Shown: piece after piece, positions 34,675 to 45,165 of the stretch | How positions within the stretch are numbered: the stretch's first letter is position 1 | Layout: the number at the start of each line of letters is the position of its first letter | DNA from: Deinococcus hopiensis KR-140 | GTDB taxonomy: Bacteria; Deinococcota; Deinococci; Deinococcales; Deinococcaceae | Length of the DNA stretch: 64,000 bases | Assembly: GCA_943327755.2 (NCBI GenBank) | Contig: CALPYF020000004.1 | Coordinates: 62,001-126,000 of the forward strand | Direction of reading: 5' to 3' | Notes under the pieces: model-generated | Database searches by the model: none | Told to the model about the DNA's origin: nothing | Seen by the model: the letters and a program-made list of their open reading frames with translations, nothing else | Made by a program: the position numbers and the translations under genes

Positions 34675-37600
34675 TCAGTTGTGGCTGGCGGTGTCCAGTT
34701 TCTGCAGGTAGGCCTTCCCGCCTTCGAGTTCAGCCTCGAAGCCGTCGGCGGCGGCGAACACCAGCGTCTCGGCCAGCGTCTCGCTCATCAGGTATTCCTG
34801 CCATGCCTCGGCGGCCTCGCGGGCGTCGCCGCTGAGGTCCAGGTGGAGGGCGATGCGGTCCTGCACCTCGAATCCGGCTTTCTTGCGGGCGTCCTGCACG
34901 CCGCGCACGAGGTCGCGGGCGAGCCCCTCGAGTTCCAGTTCGCGGGTGAGGGTGGTGTCGAAGGCGACGAGGTACCCGGCTTCCTCCTGCGCGGCGAAGC
35001 CTTCGGGGGACTTGGCGTCCACGAGGACCTCGTCCGGCCCGAGTTCGAAGCGTTCGCCGGTCGGGGCGATGACCTCGAACTGCTTGCCGTCGCGCACGAA
35101 GCGGGCGACTTCGCTGGCGTCGGCGGCGGCCAGCGCGGCGCGGACCTGCGGGACGGCCTTCCCGAACTTCTTGCCGAGCACCGGGAGGTTGGGGCGCAGC
35201 ACGTAGCTGACGAGTTCGGTGAACTGGTCGATCAGTTCGACCTCCTTGACGTTCAGTTCCTCCTTGAGCTGCTCGGCGAAGCGGCCCAGCGCCTGGGTCT
35301 GGTCGGCGGTGCGGGCGCGGACCATGACCTTCGGCAGGGGCTGACGCTGGCGCATGCCGGTCTGGCCGCGGACGGCGCGGCCCAGGCTGACGACGCGCAG
35401 CACAGCGTCCATCTCGCCCACCAGGGTCGGCGCGGCCAGCGCCTCGTCCACCTTGGGCCAGGGGGTGAGGTGCACGCTGTCGGGTGCGTCCGGCACCAGC
35501 GAGCGCACGAGGTTCCCGTACAGCGTCTCGGCGAGGAACGGCGTGAACGGCGCGGTCAGCTGCGTGACGGTCACCAGCGCGTAGTGCAGCGTGGCGTACG
35601 CGTTGTGGTCGGCGCCGTCGTCCCCGGCCCAGAAGCGGCGGCGGTTGCGGCGCACGTACCAGTTGCTCAGGTCCTCCACGACGAAGTCCTGCAGGGCGCG
35701 GCTGGCCCCGGTCGGGTCGTAGTTCTCCAGCGCGGCCGTGACCGTGGCGATCAGGGCCTGCACCTTGGCGAGCAGCCAGCGGTCCACCTCGGGACGCTCG
35801 GCGGCGGGCGCGGCGGCCTTCAGGTCCGGCTGGTCGAGGTTCGCGTACAGCACGAAGAACGAGTACGTGTTCCACAGCGTCAGGAAGTAGGAGCGGAACG
35901 CCTCGCCGACGAGGTTCATGCCGAAGCGGCGGCTGAGTTCGGGCGGCGCGCTGACGTACATGTACCAGCGGGCGGCGTCCGCGCCGTACTGTTCGAACAC
36001 GTCCCAGGGGTTCACGACGTTCCCCTTGCTCTTGCTCATCTTCGCGCCCTTCTCGTCCAGGATGTGCCCGGAGCAGATGACGCTCTTGTACGCCACGGAG
36101 TCGAACACCATCGTGCCGATCTGGTGCAGGCTGTTGAACCAGCCGCGCGTCTGGTCGATGGCCTCCGCGATGAAGTCGGCGGGGAAGCCGCCCTGCTCGA
36201 ACTTCTCCTTGTTCTCGAAGGGGTAGTGGTGCTGCGCGAAGGGCATGCTGCCGCTGTCGTACCAGACGTCCATCACGTAGGGCACGCGCCGGAAGGTCTT
36301 GCCATCTGCCTCGAAGGTGATGTCGTCCACGAACGGGCGGTGCGGGTCGAAGTCCGGGCCCGTCAGTTCGGGGCGGCCACTCAGTTCGGCCAGTTCGGCG
36401 TAACTGCCGACCACGCGGTACTCGCCGTCCTCAGCTTCCCACACGGGCAGCGGCGTGCCCCAGTAGCGGTTGCGCGAGAGGTTCCAGTCGATCAGGTTCT
36501 CCAGCCACCCGCCGTAGCGGCCGTTCTTGATGTGCGGCGGGTGCCAGTCGATCGTCTGGTTCAGTTCGATCAGACGCTCTTTCAGGCGGGTGTTGTTCAG
36601 GTACCAGCTCTCGGTGGCGTAGTACATCAGCGGGGTGCCGCAGCGCCAGCAGTGCGGGTAGGCGTGCAGGAAGTTCTTCTCGCGCCACATCAGGCCGCGC
36701 GCACGCAGGTCCCGGACGATCTCGGTGTTCGCGTCGCGGAAGAACACGCCCTTCCACGGGCCGAAGCGGTGCTTGCCCTCGCCGTCCACGCCCACGATCA
36801 CCGGGAAGCCGTAGTTGCGGGCCAGACGCATGTCGTCCTCACCGAACGCGGGCGCGGTGTGTACGATGCCCGTCCCGTCGCTGTCGGACACGTAGGTGTC
36901 CAGACCCGACATCCACACGGGCTTGCCCTCGCCCTCGGCCTCGTACGCTTCGGTGAAGAGGGGCTGGTACGCCACGCGCTCCAGTTCGCTGCCCCGGAAG
37001 GTCTTCACGACCTCGGCGTCCTCGCCCAGCACCTCGTCCTTCAGGCTGGCGGCCAGGATCAGCACGTGGCCGTCCTTGTCACGCGCGGCCACGTACTCGA
37101 ACTCCGGGTGGATGGCGACGCCCACGTTGTACGGCAGCGTCCAGGGCGTGGTCGTCCACACCAGGAACGCCGCGCCGTCCTCCAGGCCCAGGCTGGCCGG
37201 GTCGGTCAGGCGGAACGGCACGTACACGCTGGGGTCCTGGATGTCCTTGTACCCCTCGCTGACCTCGGCATTGCTCAGGGTCGTGCCGTCCTTGGGGCAG
37301 TACGGCGCGACGCGGAAGCCCTTGTACAGCAGGCCCTTCTCGCTGAGGTTCTTGACGCTCCACCAGATGCTCTCGATGTAGTCCTTGTGCAGCGTCATGT
37401 ACGCGTCGTCCAGGTCCACCCAGTAGCCCATGCGCTCGGTGAACTTGCGCCACTCGGCCTCGTACTCGAACACGCTGGCGCGGCACTCGGCGTTGAACTT
37501 GTCGATGCCGTACGCCTCGACCTCGCGTTTGCTGTTCAGGCCGAGTTTCTTCTCGACGCCCAGCTCGACCGGCAGGCCGTGCGTGTCCCAGCCGGCCTTG

Positions 37601-37860
37601 CGCGGCACGTGATAGCCCTGCATGGTCCGGAAGCGCGGGAAGAGGTCCTTGAACGAGCGGGCCTGGACGTGGTGCACGCCGGGCTGGCCGTTTGCGGTGG
37701 GCGGCCCCTCGAAGAACGTGAACACGGGGCCGCCCTGGGTCTGTTCCAGCGAGCGTTCGAACACGCGTTCGCGTTTCCAGAAGTCGAGGATGCCCTGTTC
37801 CAGCGCGGGGAAGTTCGGGTTGCCCTGCACGGGCGTGAAGAGGGTCTTCTTGTCGGTCAT
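34675..37860 (-). CDS. ileS: Isoleucyl-tRNA synthetase
   Basis: This 1061-aa class I synthetase charges tRNA-Ile. The HIGH-type motif appears as GVHHVQA (about residue 62) in FEGPPTANGQPGVHHV, and KMSKS as GAKMSKSKGN (about residue 605). WDTHGLPVELGVEKK and DVWYDSGSMPFAQ mark the editing and catalytic regions. The sequence resembles the Thermus/eukaryotic type (long form). The ATG has GGAG; the start overlaps the stop of a 49-codon ORF. It is downstream of a T-box leader and a cupin gene. Confidence 0.97.
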   Translation of the reverse strand: MTDKKTLFTPVQGNPNFPALEQGILDFWKRERVFERSLEQTQGGPVFTFFEGPPTANGQPGVHHVQARSFKDLFPRFRTMQGYHVPRKAGWDTHGLPVELGVEKKLGLNSKREVEAYGIDKFNAECRASVFEYEAEWRKFTERMGYWVDLDDAYMTLHKDYIESIWWSVKNLSEKGLLYKGFRVAPYCPKDGTTLSNAEVSEGYKDIQDPSVYVPFRLTDPASLGLEDGAAFLVWTTTPWTLPYNVGVAIHPEFEYVAARDKDGHVLILAASLKDEVLGEDAEVVKTFRGSELERVAYQPLFTEAYEAEGEGKPVWMSGLDTYVSDSDGTGIVHTAPAFGEDDMRLARNYGFPVIVGVDGEGKHRFGPWKGVFFRDANTEIVRDLRARGLMWREKNFLHAYPHCWRCGTPLMYYATESWYLNNTRLKERLIELNQTIDWHPPHIKNGRYGGWLENLIDWNLSRNRYWGTPLPVWEAEDGEYRVVGSYAELAELSGRPELTGPDFDPHRPFVDDITFEADGKTFRRVPYVMDVWYDSGSMPFAQHHYPFENKEKFEQGGFPADFIAEAIDQTRGWFNSLHQIGTMVFDSVAYKSVICSGHILDEKGAKMSKSKGNVVNPWDVFEQYGADAARWYMYVSAPPELSRRFGMNLVGEAFRSYFLTLWNTYSFFVLYANLDQPDLKAAAPAAERPEVDRWLLAKVQALIATVTAALENYDPTGASRALQDFVVEDLSNWYVRRNRRRFWAGDDGADHNAYATLHYALVTVTQLTAPFTPFLAETLYGNLVRSLVPDAPDSVHLTPWPKVDEALAAPTLVGEMDAVLRVVSLGRAVRGQTGMRQRQPLPKVMVRARTADQTQALGRFAEQLKEELNVKEVELIDQFTELVSYVLRPNLPVLGKKFGKAVPQVRAALAAADASEVARFVRDGKQFEVIAPTGERFELGPDEVLVDAKSPEGFAAQEEAGYLVAFDTTLTRELELEGLARDLVRGVQDARKKAGFEVQDRIALHLDLSGDAREAAEAWQEYLMSETLAETLVFAAADGFEAELEGGKAYLQKLDTASHN

Positions 37861-38006
37861 GTGATCTCCGGGTGGGCTGTGAGGGGCTTTGTGGGTCGGG
37901 CGTCGGAGGCGGGGGTCACCCGCGTCCGAATCGGCCGCCTGGGCCGGGCGGGGCAGAGGGGCGTCGGGTTAGCCAGTCGGGTGTGGTGGATTAGGCTGCG
38001 GGGCAT
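37857..38006 (-). CDS. Small ORF (49 aa) between the cupin gene and ileS, overlapping the ileS start
   Basis: ATG at 38006 is preceded by GGAGG with 5-base spacing (GGAGGTGACC-ATG), among the strongest SDs in the window. The frame ends in TGA overlapping the ileS ATG (ATGA). The peptide is basic and Pro/Thr/Arg-rich, starting MPRSLIHHTRLANP and ending AHPEIT; three of its codons are Ile. Translational coupling to ileS is likely; a conserved peptide function is unproven. Confidence 0.5.
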   Translation of the reverse strand: MPRSLIHHTRLANPTPLCPARPRRPIRTRVTPASDARPTKPLTAHPEIT

Positions 38007-38052
38007 GGTCACCTCCGGCGGGGGCGGGTCAGGAAACGGAAAGAGGGGGCGG

Positions 38053-38382
38053 CTAGTCGACGATGAACAGCGTGGCCCCCATGGCGGTACTCGACCGGTG
38101 CGGTTCGGCGTGGTCGGCCACCTGATACGACTCGCCGGGCCGCAGCGTGAAGGTGCGCCCGTCGGCCAGTTCGGTGTCCAGCTGCCCGGCCAGTACGAGC
38201 AGGACATGGCCCTTCTCGCACCAGTGGTCCGCCAGATACCCGGGGGAGTACTCGACCATCCTCACGCGGACCGCGCCGAACTGCCGGGTGCGCCACGTCG
38301 CCACGCCGCGTTCGCCGGGGTGGTCGGTGGCGGGCACGTCGGCCCAGGTGGTCACCCCGAAGGGAATGTCGGTCAGGTGCAT
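38053..38382 (-). CDS. DHCW-motif cupin-fold protein
   Basis: This 109-aa single-domain cupin has the DHWCEKGHVLLVLAGQLDTEL stretch, the DHCW-cupin hallmark, and LRPGESYQVADHAEPHRSS with a second metal-type His cluster. GGAGG lies 9 bases before the ATG. The frame is open upstream but that part belongs to the T-box leader. It is the first gene after the T-box and is followed by the small ORF and ileS. Role unknown; a link to tRNA charging or isoleucine is only suggested by context. Confidence 0.85.
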   Translation of the reverse strand: MHLTDIPFGVTTWADVPATDHPGERGVATWRTRQFGAVRVRMVEYSPGYLADHWCEKGHVLLVLAGQLDTELADGRTFTLRPGESYQVADHAEPHRSSTAMGATLFIVD

Positions 38383-38464
38383 GGTTCGGGCCTCCGGGGA
38401 CAGAACTCGGGCGAAGCGGGACAGGGGTGAATGGGAATGGGGTAAACGGAACAGGGGGCGGCGG

Positions 38465-38768
38465 GTCTCAGCGGTCACGCCCCCACGTGGGGGGACGGTG
38501 CTGGGACGCGCCGCCCCCTAGGGGAGCTGGTGCGTGGTACCACCCAACTTCACCGGCACGCTGCCGGTCTCCATTGGCCCTCTGACGGGGGGTGTCCGGG
38601 CGGGTCTAGTCGGCCTGTGGGCCTTTCTTCCGCCGGCGCGGGAGGTGATGTTCGGCTGGCTGGGTCCGCGTCAGGCTCTCACCATCCCTGACTCGCTCGT
38701 GCGGTCCGCTGCTGCCCGCGTACTGTCCTCTCGGTCGCCTTCCTCGTGTCTCACCCCGGTCTGGGGTG
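38465..38768 (-). promoter_or_regulatory. T-box riboswitch leader, predicted isoleucine-specific
   Basis: AAGTTGGGTGGTACCACG (38533-38550, minus) matches the T-box consensus AANNNGGGTGGNACCGCG except at one base. Its TGGT would pair with the ACCA end of uncharged tRNA-Ile. Upstream, AGTA (38721-38724) and GAAC-ATC-A (ATC at 38647-38649) fit the two sides of a specifier loop with an Ile codon. Downstream, GTTGG/CCAGC can form the antiterminator helix. The only strong later hairpin (CCCCCACGTGGGGG, 38480-38493) has no T-run, so transcriptional versus translational control is open. Confidence 0.8.
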
Positions 38769-38774
38769 CCCCTC

Positions 38775-38804
38775 ATGGTAGGGCGGCAGGCTGGGAACGG
38801 TCAA
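38775..38804 (-). promoter_or_regulatory. Promoter of the T-box transcript
   Basis: TTGACC, an 18-bp spacer and TACCAT on the minus strand, placing the transcription start near 38768 and giving a leader of about 385 nt. Confidence 0.65.
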
Positions 38805-38912
38805 CGTGGTCCCCCAGGGGACCGCGCTTGTGGGTATGCTGAACGTCAGTCTCTTCCGCTGCCCCCACCCCCTGCCCCCGGCGCGCACGTGTGAAAAGCG
38901 TCAGCGCGCGTT

Positions 38913-38918
38913 TAGAAT
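38913..38918 (+). promoter_or_regulatory. -10 box (TAGAAT) upstream of the rho leader ORF
   Basis: TAGAAT lies 20 bases before the leader-ORF ATG and is followed by CAGGAG. A second candidate, TATGCT, lies at 38835-38840. Confidence 0.45.
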
Positions 38919-38938
38919 CGGCTTCAGGAGTTACACGA

Positions 38939-39037
38939 ATGACCTGCCCTACCCATCCCGCCTGCACGAACGCCCAGCCCGCCCCGCGCGCGGCGGGCGT
39001 TCATGCCGGGCTCCCCCTGCCGGAGGCCCCGCTGTGA
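38939..39037 (+). CDS. rho leader ORF (32 aa) overlapping the rho start
   Basis: AGGAG (38926-38930) lies 8 bases before the ATG. The frame of 33 codons ends CCG CTG TGA, with TGA overlapping the GTG start of rho (GTGA). The peptide begins MTCPTHPACTNAQPAP. E. coli rho also has a short leader ORF (rhoL, about 33 codons) ahead of an autoregulated gene; similarity here is in position and size, not demonstrable homology. Confidence 0.55.
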   Translation: MTCPTHPACTNAQPAPRAAGVHAGLPLPEAPL

Positions 39038-40308
39038 CCGACGCCCACCAGAGCCTCCCGTTCCACGAATTGCAACAGAAGATCCTGCCCGAACTGCACC
39101 TGATCGCCGCCGGGTACGGCATCGAGAACTACCGCAAACTGAAGAAAGACGCCCTGGCGCTCGCGATCATGGAGCACCAGGCGGCCAGCGAGGGCCAGCT
39201 GCTCGCGCGCGGCTTCCTGGAGATCAGCCCCGACGGGTACGGCTTCCTGCAGGCCGACCTGCTCGACCCGAACAGCCGCACGGTGCTTATCAGCGCCGGG
39301 GTGATCAAGCAGTACCACCTGCGCACCGGGGACGAGATCATCGGCCGCGCCCGCAAACCCCGCGAGAACGAACGCTTCGGGTCGCTCGTGCAGGTCGAGG
39401 CTGTGAACGGCGTGGACCCCGAGACGGCCCGCCGCCGTCCGCGCTTCGACGACCTGACCCCCACCTTCCCGGACGCGCAGCTTGTGCTGGAAGACCCCAG
39501 CATGGACGACGGCCTGAGCCTGCGCGTCGTGGACCTGCTCGTGCCCATCGGGCGCGGGCAGCGCGCGCTGATCGTCGCGCCGCCCAAGGCCGGCAAGACC
39601 AGCTTGCTGAAGAAGGTCGCGAACTCCATCGTCAAGAACTACCCGGACGTGACCGTCATGGTCCTGCTCGTCGACGAGCGCCCTGAGGAGGTCACGGACT
39701 TCCGTGAGAGCGTGCAGGGCGCGCAGGTCATCGCCAGCACCTTCGACGAGCCGCCCCAGCACCACGTGCGCGTCGCGGAGTTCGTGCACGAACGCGCCCG
39801 CCGCATCGTGGAGGAAGGGGGGCACGTGGTGATCCTGCTGGACTCCATCACGCGACTGGCCCGCGCGAATAACCTCGTCACCCCGCCCACCGGACGCACC
39901 CTGTCCGGCGGTCTCGACAGCAACGCCCTGCACTGGCCCAAGCGCTTCCTGGGCGCGGCGCGCAACATCCGCGAGGGCGGCAGCCTGACCATCCTGGCGA
40001 CCGCCCTGGTGGAAACCGGCAGCCGCATGGACGACGTGATCTTCGAGGAATTCAAGGGCACCGGCAATGCGGAACTCGTGCTGTCGCGCCGCCTCGAGGA
40101 ACGCCGCATCTTCCCGGCGCTGGACATCCTGAAGTCCGGCACGCGCCGCGAGGAACTGCTGCTGCAGCCCGAAGTCCTGAAGAAGATGTGGCTGCTGCGC
40201 AAGGTCATCAGCGACATGGACCCCGCGGACGCGATGGAAATGCTGCTGTCCCGCATGGGCAAGACCCGCAACAACGTCGAATTCCTGGCGGCCCTGGCCG
40301 GCGGCTGA
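39034..40308 (+). CDS. rho: Transcription termination factor Rho
   Basis: This 424-aa hexameric RNA helicase ends transcription. The N-terminal RNA-binding OB fold has GFLEISPDGYGFLQ (about 58-71). Walker A is APPKAGKTSLLKK (about 181-193), Walker B VVILLDSITRL (about 267), and the Q-loop region SRMDDVIFEEFKGTGNAELVLSR is intact. The GTG start has GGAGG at 8 bases and matches the usual Rho N-terminus. The frame continues upstream into low-complexity sequence, which was rejected. M23 peptidase follows after 39 bp. Confidence 0.96.
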   Translation: MTDAHQSLPFHELQQKILPELHLIAAGYGIENYRKLKKDALALAIMEHQAASEGQLLARGFLEISPDGYGFLQADLLDPNSRTVLISAGVIKQYHLRTGDEIIGRARKPRENERFGSLVQVEAVNGVDPETARRRPRFDDLTPTFPDAQLVLEDPSMDDGLSLRVVDLLVPIGRGQRALIVAPPKAGKTSLLKKVANSIVKNYPDVTVMVLLVDERPEEVTDFRESVQGAQVIASTFDEPPQHHVRVAEFVHERARRIVEEGGHVVILLDSITRLARANNLVTPPTGRTLSGGLDSNALHWPKRFLGAARNIREGGSLTILATALVETGSRMDDVIFEEFKGTGNAELVLSRRLEERRIFPALDILKSGTRREELLLQPEVLKKMWLLRKVISDMDPADAMEMLLSRMGKTRNNVEFLAALAGG

Positions 40309-40347
40309 CGCTCGACCCCTCACTTTCCCCCACTCGGAGCTCATACT

Positions 40348-41685
40348 TTGTCCTTTCCCTCCCTGCGCCGCGCGACGCGGCTCCTGACTCTCGGTGCGCT
40401 GCTGGGTCTCGCGCACGCACAACAAGCCACCCCTGAAGAGCGCCTGCTCTCGCCGCTGCAACTGCAACTGGACGCCCCGGCGGACGTGGTGCTCAGCCGC
40501 GACACCGGCGAGCGCGTGCTGGAGGTCGTCACGACCCGCGCGACGCCCCTGCCGAACGTCGCGCGCCGCTACGGCCTGACGCCGGGCGCCGTGAAACTGG
40601 CCGCCACGCACGGCGCCACGCAGGTCGTGCAGCTCACCCTGCCGGGCCGCGTGCAGGCCCGGCAGCCCCTGCGGCCCCAGTCGGTCGTCACGTACCGCGT
40701 GCGGCCCGGCGATACCATGGCCCGCGTCGCGGGCCGCTTTGGCATCACGGTGGTGGACCTGCTGGGCGTGAACCTCGACCGGACCAGCCTCGACCGCCTG
40801 CCGGTGGGCAGCACCCTGAACGTCCCCACCGGGGCGCGCGGGCTGCTGGTGCGGATCAAACCCGGCCAGAGTGCCCTGTCCCTGATTGCCGGGTACGGCG
40901 CGGACCTGCTGGCCACCGCCCGCGCGAACGACGTGCTGCCCACTGAACTCGACGTCGGGGACGAGCTGCTGCTGCCCGGCATCCGCGCCGAGGGCTTCGC
41001 GCAGCAGCTGGCAGAGAAACGCGAGGCCGAGCGCCGCGCGCAGGTCGCCGCGCAGCGTCAGGCGCAGTACGAGAAGTTCATCGCCTGGAAGCAGGGCCGC
41101 GAGAAGGCCCGCCTGGAAGCCAGGTACGCCGCGCAGGAACAGTACGAGAAGTTCCTGGCGTGGAAGAACAGCCCCCAGCGCAAGGCCGCCATTGCCGCGC
41201 TGGAACGCCAGCAGCAGTTCGAGGCCGCCCAGGCTGCGGCGCAGGCCCGCACCCGGCAGAACGCGCAGCAGGCCGCCGTGGCGGCCGTCAGCCTCGCTCC
41301 GGGGCGCATGGGCCTGATCTGGCCCATGCGCAGCTACCGCCTGACCAGCCGCTACGCCGAGCGGGACATCGCCTTCCACCAGCAGGTGTTCCACGGCGGA
41401 ATCGATCTGGCCGCGCCCTACGGCACGCCCATCTACGCCGCGTCGGCAGGTCGCGTCACGCAGAGCGGCTACGGGGCGTATGGTCTGAATGTGTACACGC
41501 AGAGTGGGGACAGCACGCTGGTCTACGGCCACATGAGCCGCACGGCCGTCTCGAGCGGTCAGGAGGTGGCGCAGGGCCAGCTGCTGGGGTACATCGGCTG
41601 CACCGGCATCTGCACCGGCCCGCACCTGCACTTCGAGGTGCGGCTGGGGGGACAGACCGTGGATCCGCTGGGCCTGTTGCCATGA
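40348..41685 (+). CDS. Secreted LysM/M23 peptidoglycan endopeptidase
   Basis: This 445-aa cell-wall hydrolase has a signal peptide (LLTLGALLGLAHA, cleavage about 24). LysM-like repeats are at about 105-200 (VTYRVRPGDTMARVAGRFGI, VRIKPGQSALSLIAGYGADL). A coiled coil rich in Gln/Ala/Glu is at about 210-310, and a C-terminal M23 domain carries HGGIDLAAP, VYGHMS and HLHFEV zinc and catalytic residues. TTG is the predicted start with GGAG 9 bases upstream. Coiled coil plus M23 resembles EnvC/NlpD-type division factors. Confidence 0.9.
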   Translation: MSFPSLRRATRLLTLGALLGLAHAQQATPEERLLSPLQLQLDAPADVVLSRDTGERVLEVVTTRATPLPNVARRYGLTPGAVKLAATHGATQVVQLTLPGRVQARQPLRPQSVVTYRVRPGDTMARVAGRFGITVVDLLGVNLDRTSLDRLPVGSTLNVPTGARGLLVRIKPGQSALSLIAGYGADLLATARANDVLPTELDVGDELLLPGIRAEGFAQQLAEKREAERRAQVAAQRQAQYEKFIAWKQGREKARLEARYAAQEQYEKFLAWKNSPQRKAAIAALERQQQFEAAQAAAQARTRQNAQQAAVAAVSLAPGRMGLIWPMRSYRLTSRYAERDIAFHQQVFHGGIDLAAPYGTPIYAASAGRVTQSGYGAYGLNVYTQSGDSTLVYGHMSRTAVSSGQEVAQGQLLGYIGCTGICTGPHLHFEVRLGGQTVDPLGLLP

Positions 41686-42080
41686 CGCCGGGCGCCCGGG
41701 CGGTGCGGCTGCTGGTGGTGGACGATGAGGAACAGATCCTGGAGCTGCTGGACCTGACCCTCGCCATTCACGGCTATGAGGTCTGCCCGGCCAGCAGCGG
41801 GCCGCTCGCACTGGACCTGCTGGCCCGCGAGAGCACCATCGACGTGATCGTCATGGACGTGCTCATGGTGCCCTGGGACGGTTTCGAGACGGTGCGGCGT
41901 ATGGCGGCGCAGTTCGGGGCGGCGCTGCCGCCCGTGGTGTTCCTGTCGGGGCTGGCGCGGCCCGCCGTGATGCCGGAGCTGGGCCCGGACGTGGTGCAGG
42001 AGTATCTGGTCAAGCCGTTCCGGCCGTCGCAGCTGGTCGAGCGGATTGAGGAGGCCCGGCGCCGCAAGGCGTCCATCTAG
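41682..42080 (+). CDS. Single-domain response regulator
   Basis: This 132-aa CheY-like receiver has acidic pair DDEE (about 14-17), phosphoacceptor Asp59 in IVMDVLM and conserved Lys in YLVKPF. There is no output domain, so it acts by protein contact. The ATGA overlap with the M23 gene marks one operon. The terminator-like hairpin at 42097-42145 follows. No cognate kinase nearby. Confidence 0.88.
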   Translation: MTPGARAVRLLVVDDEEQILELLDLTLAIHGYEVCPASSGPLALDLLARESTIDVIVMDVLMVPWDGFETVRRMAAQFGAALPPVVFLSGLARPAVMPELGPDVVQEYLVKPFRPSQLVERIEEARRRKASI

Positions 42081-42096
42081 GCTGGACTACCCACTC

Positions 42097-42152
42097 AACT
42101 GACCCCTCTGGATGTCCGAATGTGACCCTCCCGGTGGGGTCAGTTCTTGTTT
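42097..42152 (+). terminator. Hairpin between the response-regulator gene and pdxS
   Basis: AACTGACCCC (42097-42106) pairs with GGGGTCAGTT (42136-42145), followed by CTTGTTT. An alternative arm TGACCC (42123-42128) can pair with the same right arm. Confidence 0.6.
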
Positions 42153-42163
42153 ACCCTGAGGCC

Positions 42164-43054
<891 letters not shown>

Positions 43055-43059
43055 GACCC

Positions 43060-43653
43060 GTGACCGCCCGCATCGGCGTGCTGGCCCTCCAGGGCGCGTT
43101 CCGCGAGCACCGCGCCGCCCTGGAACGCCTGGGCGCCCAGGTGACCGAGGTCCGTCTCGCGGCGGACCTGGACGGCCTGCACGGCCTGATCCTGCCCGGC
43201 GGGGAGAGCACCACCATGGCCCGCCTGATGACCGAGTACGCGCTGTGGGAGCCCCTGCGGGCCTTCCACGCGCGCGGCAGGCAACTGTGGGGCACCTGCG
43301 CGGGCGCCATCCTGCTCTCAGGCGAGGTGCAGGGCGCCCCGCCGCAGTTCGGCCGTCAGGACAGCCTGGGCCTGCTGGACGTGACGGTGCAGCGCAACGC
43401 CTTCGGGCGGCAGATCGACTCGTTCACGACCGGCCTGGACGTGCGCGGCCTGACCGGCGCGTTCCCCGCTGTGTTCATCCGCGCGCCCGCCTTCGCCCGC
43501 GTCGGCGAAGGGGTGGAGGTCCTGTCCGAATACGAGGGGCAGGCCGTCGCGGTGCGGCAGGGCCGCGTGCTCGCCACCGCGTTCCACCCGGAACTCACCG
43601 GGGACGACCGCCTGCACGAGCTGTTCCTCCAGGGATGTCTCACGCCCGCCTGA
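43060..43653 (+). CDS. pdxT: Pyridoxal 5'-phosphate synthase, glutaminase subunit PdxT
   Basis: This 197-aa glutaminase supplies ammonia to PdxS. GVLALQGAFREH, PGGESTTM, the nucleophile Cys in GTCAGAILL and the FHPELT His-Glu pair form the triad. GTG start is 5 bp after pdxS. It ends before a strong bidirectional terminator. Confidence 0.96.
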   Translation: MTARIGVLALQGAFREHRAALERLGAQVTEVRLAADLDGLHGLILPGGESTTMARLMTEYALWEPLRAFHARGRQLWGTCAGAILLSGEVQGAPPQFGRQDSLGLLDVTVQRNAFGRQIDSFTTGLDVRGLTGAFPAVFIRAPAFARVGEGVEVLSEYEGQAVAVRQGRVLATAFHPELTGDDRLHELFLQGCLTPA

Positions 43654-43662
43654 CCGAACACA

Positions 43663-43699
43663 AACAGGCCGCCACCTCCGACCGGGGTGGCGGCCTGTT
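43663..43699. terminator. Bidirectional terminator between pdxT and the MFS gene
   Basis: AACAGGCCGCCACC (43663-43676) pairs with GGTGGCGGCCTGTT (43686-43699). On the minus strand it is followed by TGTGTT. Confidence 0.8.
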
Positions 43700-43708
43700 C
43701 TGTATGGG

Positions 43709-45088
<1,380 letters not shown>

Positions 45089-45094
45089 CGTCGC

Positions 45095-45100
45095 AGCGTA
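45095..45100 (-). promoter_or_regulatory. Leaderless-type -10 box of the MFS gene
   Basis: TACGCT on the minus strand, 6 nt before GTG 45088; it decides the start. Confidence 0.55.
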
Positions 45101-45165
45101 CTCCCGTGAACGTCGGGTCAAGGGTGGGGCTGGATTCACACGATCTGAATCGTTACAGTCTGCGC

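Noticed and set aside
34579..38430. Open frame of 1283 codons on the plus strand
   Set aside because: It is antisense to ileS, low-complexity in His/Arg/Gln/Val, and has no motif; such mirror frames are common in high-GC DNA.
38806..39033. N-terminal extension of Rho
   Set aside because: Frame is open but Pro/Arg-rich; SD and family N-terminus support GTG 39034, and a leader ORF occupies the other frame.
39001..41811. Open frame of 936 codons on the minus strand
   Set aside because: Antisense to rho and the M23 gene; composition is that of a shadow frame.
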